Source: Alphaproteobacteria bacterium (GTDB lineage Bacteria > Pseudomonadota > Alphaproteobacteria > Rhizobiales > Beijerinckiaceae). From it: a DNA stretch of 12,388 nt. A model generated the notes under the pieces. The model was not told the DNA's origin. It worked only from the letters and a program-made list of their open reading frames with translations, and searched no databases. Below are positions 1 to 6,999 of this stretch, one piece after another. A program made the position numbers and the translations under genes. Numbering within the stretch: the first letter of the stretch is position 1; each line of letters opens with the position of its first letter. The stretch is from assembly GCA_009920595.1 (NCBI GenBank), contig RFZR01000027.1, positions 1 through 12,388 on the forward strand, written 5' to 3'.

Positions 1-467
1 ATTCACAAGCGTGTTGCTGGTGCTCTCCGCAGTTGTGCTCTCAACCATCGGCGTGTTGCTTGGTTTGATGATTATGGGTCAATCCTTCGGTGTTGTGATG
101 ACGGGCATTGGCATCATTGCGAATGCCGGCGTCATTGTGAACAACAACATCGTGCTCATCGATACTTATGATCGATTACGGCATGAGGGTGTGAGCGCTT
201 ATGATGATCAATCTCGATTTCGTCAATCGTGACATCGCGATCGGCGCGCCGTCAACACAATGGTGGACGCATCTCTCTGCAGCGATCGTGTTTGGTTTGG
301 GCTTTGCAACCATCCTGACTCTGGTTGTGACGCCTGCCGCGTTGATGCTGATTGCCAATCTTTCGGAGGCGCGTCAGCGTCGCCGCGAAGCGCGGGCCGC
401 AAAGAAAGAAGCCAAGCTGCAAGCAAAAGCCACCGCAGCGTCACTTGAAGCAAAACCTGCCGAGTAG
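1..467 (+). pseudogene. RND-family efflux pump, C-terminal end, broken by an internal out-of-frame deletion
   Basis: This is the end of an inner-membrane proton-driven RND (AcrB/HAE-like) exporter that begins upstream of the window. One frame reads to the stop at about 230 and contains a transmembrane helix, then GIIANAGVIVNNNIVLIDTY (residues typical of the RND helix 11 region) and RLRHEGVSAYD. The matching continuation, NLDFVNRDIAIGAP, then WWTHLSAAIVFG, a last transmembrane helix with LVVTPAALML and a charged Ala/Lys-rich tail, lies in another frame from about 201 to the stop at 465-467. In intact relatives about 30 residues, including the Arg-Leu-Arg-Pro stretch and the start of the next helix, separate these two blocks; here they are missing. 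The frame change means the lost length is 2 modulo 3. The junction is at TATGATGATCAA near 200-210. A real disrupted gene is my reading; an assembly or consensus error is the alternative. The family is certain, the substrate is not visible. Confidence 0.85.
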
Positions 468-477
468 GATCAGATTA

Positions 478-1110
478 ATGGATCACAATGCGGGTCTTCT
501 TGCGATCTTGAAACGCGCACCGGTGATACCGGTGCTCACCGTTCACGGTCCTGATGATGCTGTGCCTCTCGCTCAGGCGCTTGTTGACGGCGGTCTGCCG
601 GTTCTTGAAGTTACATTGCGAACCGAAGGCGCATTGAAAGCGATTGAAGCGATCGCTCATGCGGTGCCTGATGCCATTGTCGGTGCGGGTACGGTTTTAT
701 CCGCCAGCCAGGTTGAAGAAGCGCGCTCGGCTGGTTCGCGTTTTCTTGTGAGCCCCGGTTCAACACTTAAATTGGCGGACGCGGCGACCCATGCCGGTAT
801 TCCTTTGCTGCCCGGTGTAGCGACAGCGAGTGAAGCCATGGCGATGGCCGAGCTTGGCTATCACGTGTTGAAATTTTTTCCGGCAGAACCGGCTGGCGGC
901 GTTGCCTATTTGAAATCACTTTCAGCGCCCTTGCCGCATCTGATGTTCTGTCCAACAGGCGGCATTGATGAAACGAAAGCGAAATCCTACCTCGCGCTTC
1001 CCAATGTTGTGTGTGTTGGTGGTTCATGGATCACGCCCGCCGATGCTGTGAAAGCGGGTGAATGGAAACGCATCACGGAACTTGCAAAAGCTTGCGCGTC
1101 GTTGCGGTGA
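478..1110 (+). CDS. eda: KDPG/KHG-type 2-keto-3-deoxy acid aldolase (Eda family)
   Basis: A class I (Schiff base) aldolase that cleaves 2-keto-3-deoxy-6-phosphogluconate to pyruvate and glyceraldehyde 3-phosphate, or 4-hydroxy-2-oxoglutarate to pyruvate and glyoxylate; cytosolic. From ATG 478 the protein is 210 residues, the usual family length. The expected residues are present: Glu44 in VLEVTLRT (general acid/base), Arg48, Lys132 in VLKFFPAE (Schiff-base lysine) and the phosphate-binding CPTGGI at 158-163. The open frame extends upstream to 352, but that part overlaps the pump gene, so I chose ATG 478. It lies 10 bases after the pump stop, with a weak GGA ribosome site at 467-469, so it probably depended on transcription through the pump gene. 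No edd, zwf or pgl is adjacent, so a role with the dehydratase at 2454 on a non-phosphorylated keto-deoxy acid is possible. The phosphate loop nevertheless favours phosphorylated substrates. Confidence 0.93.
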   Translation: MDHNAGLLAILKRAPVIPVLTVHGPDDAVPLAQALVDGGLPVLEVTLRTEGALKAIEAIAHAVPDAIVGAGTVLSASQVEEARSAGSRFLVSPGSTLKLADAATHAGIPLLPGVATASEAMAMAELGYHVLKFFPAEPAGGVAYLKSLSAPLPHLMFCPTGGIDETKAKSYLALPNVVCVGGSWITPADAVKAGEWKRITELAKACASLR

Positions 1111-1133
1111 TTTGCTCGCAATAACGGCGATAT

Positions 1134-2315
1134 TCACTTCTGCGCGTGTTCGTTCAAGAATTTTTCAATCCGCTCGAGCGCGCGCACAATATTCTCGGTT
1201 GAATTGGCGTAAGAGAGGCGAATAAAGCCTTCACCATAAACACCAAAATCGGGCCCGCCGATGGTTGCTACGCCTGCTTCTTCCAATAGAGCAGAGGCAA
1301 GCGGCTTTGCGCGCCATCCCGTTTTTGAAATATTCGGAAACGCATAAAACGCGCCTTTTGGCGTTGCCGCAGATACGTTCGGCAATTTATTCAACCCTTC
1401 AATCACAACTTTGCGGCGGCGATCAAATTCCTGAACCATCGCATGAACCGCATCTTGCGGACCTGTAAGCGCCTCTAGCCCTGCATATTGTGCGGATGCA
1501 TTCACGCAGGAGAATGAATTCACCGCGAGTTTGCGCGCGGCGTCATAAAGCGGCTTCGGCCAGACCGAATAACCCATCCGCCATCCGGTCATCGCATAGG
1601 TTTTCGACCAGCCATCAAGTAGAACAAGTCGATCGCGAATTTCCGGATAAGCAAGCAGCGTCTGATGCTTCTCACCATCATAAGTCATCTGCGCATAAAT
1701 CTCGTCCGACATGATCGCGACATCGGGAAAGCGCTCGAGCCCCTTCACGAGCTTGTCGATCTCGGCCTTTGGAGTCACGCCGCCGGTCGGATTCGCGGGC
1801 GAATTGATGATGAGAAGTCTTGTCTTCGGCGTGATCAAAGACAGCGTTTCTTCCGCCGAGAAGGCAAAACCATTTTCTTCGCGGATCGGAACGGGAATGG
1901 CGCGCGCGCCCGTAAACTCGATCATCGAGCGGTAAATCGGAAATCCGGGATCCGGATAGAGAATGTCCGCGCCCGGTTCGCCGAACATCAGGATCGCCAT
2001 GAACATTGTCACCTTGCCGCCCGGCACGATCATCACAAGCTCGGGAGAGACATCGACGCCAAAACGTTTATGGAGATCGGCCGCCACCGCCTCGCGCAGC
2101 GGCAGAATGCCTGTCGCGGGCGTATAGCCGTGATGCCCGTCTTTGAGCGCCTTGATGGCGGCTTCAACAATATTTTCTGGCGTCCGGAAATCGGGCTGGC
2201 CGATACCGAGATTGATGATGTCTTTGCCTTGGCGCTGCAATTCAGTGGCGCGGGCCAGCACCGCAAAAGCGTTTTCCTCGCCGATGCGCGAAAATGCGTC
2301 AGTGATGTGCAGCAT
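1134..2315 (-). CDS. PLP-dependent class I/II aminotransferase (aspartate aminotransferase-like)
   Basis: A fold-type I, pyridoxal-phosphate aminotransferase of 393 residues, transferring an amino group between an amino acid and a 2-oxo acid in the cytosol. Visible motifs are GIGQPDF (37-43), NSPANPTGG (171-179, with the PLP-contacting Asn), SDEIY (203-207, Asp to the pyridine nitrogen and Tyr to O3'), the Schiff-base Lys238 in WSKTYAMTGWRMGY, Arg246 for the PLP phosphate, and Arg366 in FIRLSYA for the substrate carboxylate. Length and motif order are complete, so the gene is probably functional. The start ATG (complement of 2313-2315) is preceded by a strong GGAGGAG site (complement of 2324-2330). 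It converges on eda, ending 23 bases away, and diverges from the dehydratase, sharing a 138-base control region. Exact substrate specificity cannot be read from sequence; aspartate, alanine or aromatic acceptors are all possible. Confidence 0.95.
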   Translation of the reverse strand: MLHITDAFSRIGEENAFAVLARATELQRQGKDIINLGIGQPDFRTPENIVEAAIKALKDGHHGYTPATGILPLREAVAADLHKRFGVDVSPELVMIVPGGKVTMFMAILMFGEPGADILYPDPGFPIYRSMIEFTGARAIPVPIREENGFAFSAEETLSLITPKTRLLIINSPANPTGGVTPKAEIDKLVKGLERFPDVAIMSDEIYAQMTYDGEKHQTLLAYPEIRDRLVLLDGWSKTYAMTGWRMGYSVWPKPLYDAARKLAVNSFSCVNASAQYAGLEALTGPQDAVHAMVQEFDRRRKVVIEGLNKLPNVSAATPKGAFYAFPNISKTGWRAKPLASALLEEAGVATIGGPDFGVYGEGFIRLSYANSTENIVRALERIEKFLNEHAQK

Positions 2316-2354
2316 GGACAGTGCTCCTCCGCCCCTCTCGAGGTCTCTCGCTTA

Positions 2355-2398
2355 TTGATTTCGACATCCATTTAGGGCGATGCTAGAAAGGAAATCAA
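2355..2398. promoter_or_regulatory. Candidate operator pair in the divergent aminotransferase/dehydratase control region
   Basis: TTGATTTC at 2355-2362 and its exact reverse complement GAAATCAA at 2391-2398 face each other across 28 bases. The centre-to-centre distance is 36 bases, between three and four helical turns. They sit in the middle of the 138-base region separating two divergent start codons (2315 and 2454), where a shared regulator would bind. No regulator gene is in the window. An 8-base inverted repeat can occur by chance, so this is a candidate only. I could not identify a convincing -35/-10 pair on either strand here. Confidence 0.35.
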
Positions 2399-2402
2399 CG
2401 CC

Positions 2403-2428
2403 GGGCCACCCAAAAATGGGAAAGGCCC
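2403..2428 (+). promoter_or_regulatory. Nested inverted repeats just upstream of the dehydratase start
   Basis: GGGCC (2403-2407) and GGCCC (2424-2428) enclose CCCA (2409-2412), AAAA, TGGG (2417-2420). An overlapping inverted repeat GAAAGG/C/CCTTTC spans 2420-2432. In RNA this would make a short interrupted hairpin ending 13 bases before the ribosome site at 2442; in DNA it could be an operator. Which of these it is cannot be told from one sequence. Confidence 0.3.
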
Positions 2429-2441
2429 TTTCATGATCGAC

Positions 2442-2447
2442 GGGGAG
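2442..2447 (+). promoter_or_regulatory. Ribosome binding site that fixes the dehydratase start at 2454
   Basis: GGGGAG lies six bases before ATG 2454. The in-frame ATG at 2433, seven codons earlier, lacks a comparable site and overlaps the inverted repeats. The start is therefore placed at 2454. Confidence 0.7.
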
Positions 2448-2453
2448 AACGAA

Positions 2454-4313
2454 ATGGCAGCTTCGAAAAAGAGCGGTGCGGCAAAGTCCACAACCGATAA
2501 AGGGACAGGCAGCAAAGCCGCGAGTGGGAAAAAGCGCGAATTGCGCTCGAAGCTTTGGTTCGACAATCCCGACAATCCGGGCATGACCGCGCTCTATCTC
2601 GAGCGCTATCTCAATTTCGGTCTCACACGTGAAGAGCTTCAATCCGGCAAGCCGATCATTGGCATCGCGCAGACGGGTTCGGATTTGTCGCCGTGCAATC
2701 GCCATCATCTCGAACTTGCCAAACGCGTGCGTGACGGAATCACCGCGATGGGTGGTGTCGCTTTTGAATTTCCGGTTCATCCGATTCAGGAAACCGGTAA
2801 ACGTCCCACCGCTGCGCTTGATCGCAACCTCGCTTATCTCGGCTTGGTCGAAGTGCTTTATGGCTATCCGCTTGATGGTGTGGTGCTCACCACCGGCTGC
2901 GATAAAACAACACCGGCTTGCATCATGGCCGCAGCGACTGTGAACATTCCGGCAATTGTTCTCTCTGGCGGCCCGATGTTGAATGGCTGGTATCATGGCG
3001 AACGCACAGGCTCGGGCACTGTCGTGTGGAAGAGCCGTGAGCGTCTCGCCGCGGGTGAAATCGAATATGACGAGTTCATGGATATTGTCGCTTCATCAGC
3101 GCCTTCCGTTGGCCATTGCAACACGATGGGCACCGCTTCAACCATGAATTCACTTGCCGAAGCGCTGGGCATGACATTGCCAGGCGGCGCTGCAATTCCA
3201 GCGCCTTATCGCGAGCGCGGCCAAAACGCTTATGAGACCGGTAAGCGCATTGTTGAAATGGTGTGGGAAGATCTGAAACCGTCCGACATCATGACGCGTG
3301 AAGCGTTTGAAAACGCAATCATCATTAATTCGGCGATTGGCGGCTCAACCAATGCGCCTATCCATATCAACGCGATTGCGCGCCATATCGGTGTCGAATT
3401 GAAAGTTGAGGACTGGCAGAAATTTGGTCACAAAGTGCCGCTGCTCGTCAATCTGCAACCGGCAGGCAAATATCTTGGTGAAGAATATCACCGCGCTGGT
3501 GGCGTGCCGGCCGTAGTGAATGAGCTCATGAAAAAGAAACTCATTCGCGAGAAAGCGCTCACCGTGAATGGCAAGACTATGGGCGAGAATTGCAAAAAGA
3601 CCAAAGTCATCGATTATGATGTGATTTATCCAATCGATAAGCCGCTCAAGAAAGATGCGGGCTTCTTGGTGCTTAAAGGCAATCTCTTTGATAGCGCTGT
3701 GATGAAAACAAGCGTGATCTCGGAAGAGTTTCGGAAGCGCTATCTCTCCAATCCGAAAGATCCGGAAGCTTTTGAGGGCCGCGCGATCGTGTTCGAAGGG
3801 CCGGAAGATTATCACCACCGCATCGATGATCCGAAACTGAAAATCGATGAAAACTGCATGCTTTTCATTCGCGGCACGGGTCCGATCGGTTATCCCGGTG
3901 CCGCAGAAGTTGTGAATATGCAACCGCCAGCCGCTTTGATCAAAAAGGGCATTACCTCATTGCCATGCATTGGCGATGGTCGCCAATCTGGCACATCCGG
4001 TTCGCCCTCGATTTTGAACGCATCACCGGAAGCAGCGGCGAATGGTGGCCTGGCCCTTTTGAAAACCAATGACCGCGTACGCATCGATTTGAAAAAAGGC
4101 ACGGCCGATATTCTGATCTCGAAAGAAGAGCTTGCAAAGCGTCGTGCGGATTTGATGAAACATGGCGGCTTCCAATATCCGGCAAGCCAGACACCATGGC
4201 AGGAAATCCAACGTTCGATGGTCGATCAATTGTCGGACGGCATGGTGCTCAAACCCGCCGTGAAATATCAACGCGTCGCACAGAAATTTGGTGTGGCGAG
4301 AGATAATCACTGA
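2454..4313 (+). CDS. IlvD/Edd-family sugar-acid (pentonate-type) dehydratase with a lysine-rich N-terminal extension
   Basis: An iron-sulfur dehydratase that converts an aldonic acid to a 2-keto-3-deoxy acid in the cytosol. The 619-residue protein resembles L-arabinonate/D-xylonate dehydratases more than IlvD itself: [70 protein letters not shown]. Cluster ligands are Cys81, Cys149 and Cys222; the probable carbamylated, magnesium-binding Lys is Lys151; the catalytic Ser is Ser502 before [20 protein letters not shown]. As I recall the Rhizobium leguminosarum L-arabinonate dehydratase numbering (Cys59, Cys127, Cys200, Lys129, Ser480), every one is shifted by exactly 22, so there are no gaps through the core. 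Residues 1-30 are an extra Ala/Ser/Lys/Gly-rich, probably disordered tail. The chain is otherwise complete and likely active. Substrate (arabinonate, xylonate, fuconate, gluconate or a sulfo-sugar acid) is not settled by sequence. Confidence 0.93.
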   Translation: MAASKKSGAAKSTTDKGTGSKAASGKKRELRSKLWFDNPDNPGMTALYLERYLNFGLTREELQSGKPIIGIAQTGSDLSPCNRHHLELAKRVRDGITAMGGVAFEFPVHPIQETGKRPTAALDRNLAYLGLVEVLYGYPLDGVVLTTGCDKTTPACIMAAATVNIPAIVLSGGPMLNGWYHGERTGSGTVVWKSRERLAAGEIEYDEFMDIVASSAPSVGHCNTMGTASTMNSLAEALGMTLPGGAAIPAPYRERGQNAYETGKRIVEMVWEDLKPSDIMTREAFENAIIINSAIGGSTNAPIHINAIARHIGVELKVEDWQKFGHKVPLLVNLQPAGKYLGEEYHRAGGVPAVVNELMKKKLIREKALTVNGKTMGENCKKTKVIDYDVIYPIDKPLKKDAGFLVLKGNLFDSAVMKTSVISEEFRKRYLSNPKDPEAFEGRAIVFEGPEDYHHRIDDPKLKIDENCMLFIRGTGPIGYPGAAEVVNMQPPAALIKKGITSLPCIGDGRQSGTSGSPSILNASPEAAANGGLALLKTNDRVRIDLKKGTADILISKEELAKRRADLMKHGGFQYPASQTPWQEIQRSMVDQLSDGMVLKPAVKYQRVAQKFGVARDNH

Positions 4314-4334
4314 GTGAGTCACGGCTGTTAATCA

Positions 4335-4420
4335 CCCTCATCCTGAGGAGCATCGCGACGAGCGATGCGTCTCGAAGGATCCTTCGACACGACGCGTTCC
4401 GCGTCGGCTCAGGATGAGGA
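4335..4420. repeat. Intergenic palindromic repeat with internal hairpins (Hyphomicrobiales type)
   Basis: A compound palindrome in the 174-base gap between the dehydratase and the GNAT gene. The outer arms CCTCATCCTGAG (4336-4347) and CTCAGGATGAGG (4408-4419) are perfect 12-base inverted repeats. Inside are three further perfect palindromes: GCATCGC/GCGATGC (4350-4356 and 4362-4368, 5-base loop), the uninterrupted TCGAAGGATCCTTCGA (4372-4387) and CGACGC/GCGTCG (4390-4395 and 4401-4406). The CTCATCCTGAGGAG...CTCGAAGGAT pattern is of a kind I recognise as frequent between genes in Bradyrhizobium relatives; this is recollection, not a search. It may also stop transcription or protect mRNA ends after the dehydratase. 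The rest of the gap shows nothing clear. Confidence 0.85.
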
Positions 4421-4487
4421 TAATAAAGCCGATAATTCGGCGTAGTTCTTGCGATCCAGTTGCTTAAGGCAAGTTTAACAAACACCC

Positions 4488-5178
4488 ATGTCCTCTTTTA
4501 CTCCCACATCAACACCCGATCCGATCACACAACTTCCGATTGGCGTTGAAGTGGATACGTATGCCGCACCGCGTCCTGAACGCATTGTGCATGAAGGTCG
4601 TTATGTTCGGCTTGAACCCCTTGATCCTCGAAAACACACCGATGATCTTTATGCCGCCTCAATATCTCTTTGAAGCGCCCTTTGCAGATCATGCCGCCTT
4701 CAAAGCGCATATTGAACGTAAAGCGCAGTCTGAGGATCCGCTCTTTTATGCGATCATTGATAAAGCGTCTGGTAAAGCGGTGGGTTATGCCACCTTGATG
4801 CGCATTGACACCATACATCGAGTGATCGAAGTCGGTAACATCATGTATGGCACGCCGTTGCAAAAAACGCCCGGTGCGACCGAAGCGCAGTATTTGCTGA
4901 TGCGCTATGTTTTCGACACACTTGGCTATCGCCGTTATGAATGGAAATGCAATGCGCTGAACGCACCCTCGCGGCGTGCAGCGGATCGCTTCGGTTTCAC
5001 ATTCGAAGGGATTTTTCGCCAACATATGATCGTGCGTGGACGAAACCGTGACACGGCATGGTATTCAATCCTTGATACCGAATGGCCAAAGCAAAAGCGC
5101 GCCTTTGAAGCCTGGCTTCATCCGCAAAATTTTGATGGCGATGGCCGCCAAATGAAAAATCTGAACGCATTCAAATAA
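4488..5178 (+). pseudogene. GNAT-family N-acetyltransferase, frameshifted by a short internal deletion
   Basis: Acetyl-CoA-dependent acetyltransferase of the RimJ/RimL-like type. From ATG 4488 the first frame gives an N-terminal arm and the opening strand ERIVHEGRYVRLEPLDP, then DDLYAAS, and stops at 4671-4673. The rest continues in another frame from about 4655: YLFEAPFADHAAFKAHIE, DPLFYAIIDKASGKAVGYAT, the acetyl-CoA region around GNIMYGTPLQKTPGATEAQYL, YRRYEWKCNALNAPSRRAADRFGF, FEGIFRQHMIVRGRNRDTAWYSILD, ending at 5178. Relatives have roughly ten residues between the AAS and YLFEAPF blocks that are absent here; the lost length is 2 modulo 3. Joined, the pieces would make a normal protein of about 230-240 residues. 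No convincing ribosome site precedes 4488. The downstream SDR begins 12 bases after the stop with its own ribosome site, so it can be translated despite the break. Sequencing error is the alternative. Confidence 0.82.
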
Positions 5179-5190
5179 AGGGGAAATAAA

Positions 5191-5937
5191 ATGGCAGGTC
5201 GATTGAAAGGTAAGCGCGCAGTTGTAACAGCCGCAGCCAATGGCATTGGGCGCGCGATTGCGGAATTTTTCGTGGCTGAAGGTGCAACGGTTTGGGCCAC
5301 CGATATCAACGACAAAGCGCTCGCGGACATCAAGCGCGCCAAACGCGCAAAGCTCGATGTCTTATCAACTGATGCCGTGAATGCCTTCGCCAAAGACGTG
5401 GGCACGATTGATATTCTCGTTAACGCCGCCGGTTATGTGCATCATGGCAGCGTGCTCGAATGCGATGAAGCGGCGTGGGATTTCTCGATGGATCTCAATG
5501 TCAAATCCATGCACCGCATGATCCGCGCTTTTATTCCGGGCATGTTGGCGCAAGGCAAAGGCTCGATTGTGAACATCGCCTCTGGTGCTGGCTCCGTGCG
5601 CGGCATTCCCAATCGCTATGTTTATGGTGCGTCGAAAGCGGCGGTGATTGGTCTAACAAAAGCGGTCGCCGCTGATTTTATCAAGAAAGGCATTCGCGCC
5701 AATGCGATTTGTCCGGGCACAATCCAATCCCCCTCGCTCGATCAACGCATCGCCGCACTCGCCAAATTGCAGGGCATCGGTAAAAAAGAAGCGCGCCAAA
5801 TGTTCATTGATCGCCAACCCATGGGTCGTCTCGGTACAGCGGAAGAGATCGCGTGGCTTGCTGTCTATCTCGGCTCCGATGAATCAAGCTATACAACAGG
5901 CCAGATCCATCTCGCTGATGGTGGCTTTGCGCTTTAA
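5191..5937 (+). CDS. SDR-family NAD-dependent dehydrogenase (DHRS6 / 2-keto-3-deoxy-fuconate dehydrogenase-like)
   Basis: A classical short-chain dehydrogenase of 248 residues, cytosolic. It has the nucleotide loop TAAANGIG (13-20, with Ala in place of the usual first Gly, as in DHRS6), Asp38 after the second strand pointing to NAD rather than NADP, NAAG (78-81), Ser131, and Tyr145-x-x-x-Lys149. The segment AGYVHHG..., then AAWDFSMDLNVKSM, NRYVYGASKAAVIGLTK and CPGT closely follow human DHRS6 as I remember it, including Arg142, which matches the arginine that binds the substrate carboxylate there. A carboxylated hydroxy or keto substrate is therefore likely, for instance oxidation of a 2-keto-3-deoxy sugar acid in the non-phosphorylated fuconate/rhamnonate routes. 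A good AGGGGA site lies about six bases before ATG 5191. The denD-like gene follows after 21 bases, probably in one transcript. Confidence 0.9.
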   Translation: MAGRLKGKRAVVTAAANGIGRAIAEFFVAEGATVWATDINDKALADIKRAKRAKLDVLSTDAVNAFAKDVGTIDILVNAAGYVHHGSVLECDEAAWDFSMDLNVKSMHRMIRAFIPGMLAQGKGSIVNIASGAGSVRGIPNRYVYGASKAAVIGLTKAVAADFIKKGIRANAICPGTIQSPSLDQRIAALAKLQGIGKKEARQMFIDRQPMGRLGTAEEIAWLAVYLGSDESSYTTGQIHLADGGFAL

Positions 5938-5958
5938 TTCTCATTGAGGATCTTTCAC

Positions 5959-6939
5959 ATGCATATTCTTATCATCGGTGCGGCGGGCATGGTCGGTCGC
6001 AAATTGGCAGAGCGATTGGCGAAAGATGGACATCTTGGCGGTCGCGAAATCACCAAAGCGACTCTGCATGATGTCGTTGTGCCCACAGCGCCTCAAGGGG
6101 CAAAATTCACATCAACAACGCTGGCCTCCGATTTTTCATTGCCCGGTGAGGCGGCGAAACTTGTGGCCGGAAAGCCCGACGTGATTTTCCATCTCGCCGC
6201 CATTGTATCCGGTGAAGCCGAACAAGATTTCGACAAAGGTTATCGCATCAATCTTGATGGCACGATGCAGCTTTTTGCAGCGATCCGTGCAATCGGCAAT
6301 GGTTACAAACCGCGTGTTGTCTTCACCTCGTCGATTGCGGTGTTTGGTGCGCCATTTCCGGAAGCGATTGGTGATGAATTTTTCACAACGCCGCTTACCT
6401 CTTACGGCACGCAAAAAGCGATTGGCGAATTGCTGCTCTCGGATTATTCGCGCAAAGGCTTTTTCGACGGAGTCGGCATTCGCTTGCCCACAATCTGTGT
6501 GCGGCCGGGTACGCCCAATAAAGCCGCATCCGGCTTTTTCTCGAACATCATTCGCGAACCACTTGCCGGTCATGAAGCGGTGTTGCCGGTGGCTGAAACT
6601 GTGCGCCATTGGCACGCAAGCCCGCGCTCAGCCGTCGGCTTTCTCCTTCATGCCGCAACCATGGACACAACGCTTTTGGGATGGCGACGCAATCTCTCTA
6701 TGCCGGGTCTTTCTGTGACAGTGGGCGAACAGATTGCGGCACTCAGAAATGTTGCGGGTGAAAAAGTTGTCGCGCGGATCAAGCATGTGCCCGATCCGAC
6801 CATCATCAAAATTGTTGAAGGATGGCCGATGAATTTTGATACGAAACGCGCGCGCTCTTTAGGCTTCACATCTGAAGCGACATTCGAAGAGATCATCCGC
6901 GTTCACATTGAAGACGAGCTTCACGGCAAAATCGCCTAA
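5959..6939 (+). CDS. denD: NAD-dependent epimerase/dehydratase-type dehydrogenase, D-erythronate dehydrogenase (DenD)-like
   Basis: An extended SDR of 326 residues. The N-terminus MHILIIGAAGMVGRKLAERL carries Gly7-x-x-Gly10-x-x-Gly13, followed by FHLAA (77-81), the TSSIAVFG strand with Ser124/Ser125, and the catalytic Tyr149-x-x-x-Lys153 in SYGTQK. RPGTPNKAASGFFSNIIREP and the C-terminal half look like DenD, which oxidises D-erythronate to 2-oxo-tetronate; related members act on other sugar acids or sugars. The frame opens at a TTG at 5944, but ATG 5959 follows TGAGGATC and starts exactly at the family N-terminus. It is downstream of the SDR and ends before a hairpin terminator. The kinase and isomerase or decarboxylase (OtnK, OtnI, OtnC) that normally accompany DenD are not in the window, so the substrate assignment is tentative. 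Confidence 0.75.
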   Translation: MHILIIGAAGMVGRKLAERLAKDGHLGGREITKATLHDVVVPTAPQGAKFTSTTLASDFSLPGEAAKLVAGKPDVIFHLAAIVSGEAEQDFDKGYRINLDGTMQLFAAIRAIGNGYKPRVVFTSSIAVFGAPFPEAIGDEFFTTPLTSYGTQKAIGELLLSDYSRKGFFDGVGIRLPTICVRPGTPNKAASGFFSNIIREPLAGHEAVLPVAETVRHWHASPRSAVGFLLHAATMDTTLLGWRRNLSMPGLSVTVGEQIAALRNVAGEKVVARIKHVPDPTIIKIVEGWPMNFDTKRARSLGFTSEATFEEIIRVHIEDELHGKIA

Positions 6940-6966
6940 TTCGCGAGATCTTTTATACGATATCAA

Positions 6967-6998
6967 GACCGGCGTGTTATCCACGCGCCGGCTTTTTT
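6967..6998 (+). terminator. Rho-independent terminator after the SDR-denD unit
   Basis: CCGGCG (6969-6974) pairs with CGCCGG (6986-6991) around an 11-base loop and is followed by six T residues (6993-6998). It starts 28 bases after the denD stop and ends one base before the stop codon of the convergent dehydrogenase gene (7000-7002), so it cleanly separates the two transcripts on the plus strand. There is no matching T-run on the minus strand side. Confidence 0.8.
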
Positions 6999-6999
6999 G

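Noticed and set aside
190..240. Programmed ribosomal frameshifting in the pump gene
   Set aside because: There is no slippery heptamer, and conserved residues are missing rather than merely shifted, so a simple +1 or -1 shift would not restore the protein.
1665..2375. A 236-codon open frame on the plus strand
   Set aside because: It is antisense to the complete aminotransferase gene, its translation is rich in Arg/His/Asp with no family motif, and it has no ribosome site. It is a codon-bias shadow.
2352..2996. A 214-codon minus-strand frame opposite the dehydratase start
   Set aside because: It overlaps an unambiguous conserved gene and shows no recognisable domain.
3345..3923. A 192-codon minus-strand frame inside the dehydratase
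   Set aside because: It is antisense to conserved coding sequence and has a His/Phe/Ile-rich shadow-like composition.
4335..4420. CRISPR array or transposon end
   Set aside because: It is a single palindromic unit with no repeated spacer structure and no transposase gene or target duplication nearby.
5944..5958. TTG start for the denD-like gene
   Set aside because: ATG 5959 begins exactly at the conserved N-terminal strand and is preceded by a TGAGGA site.
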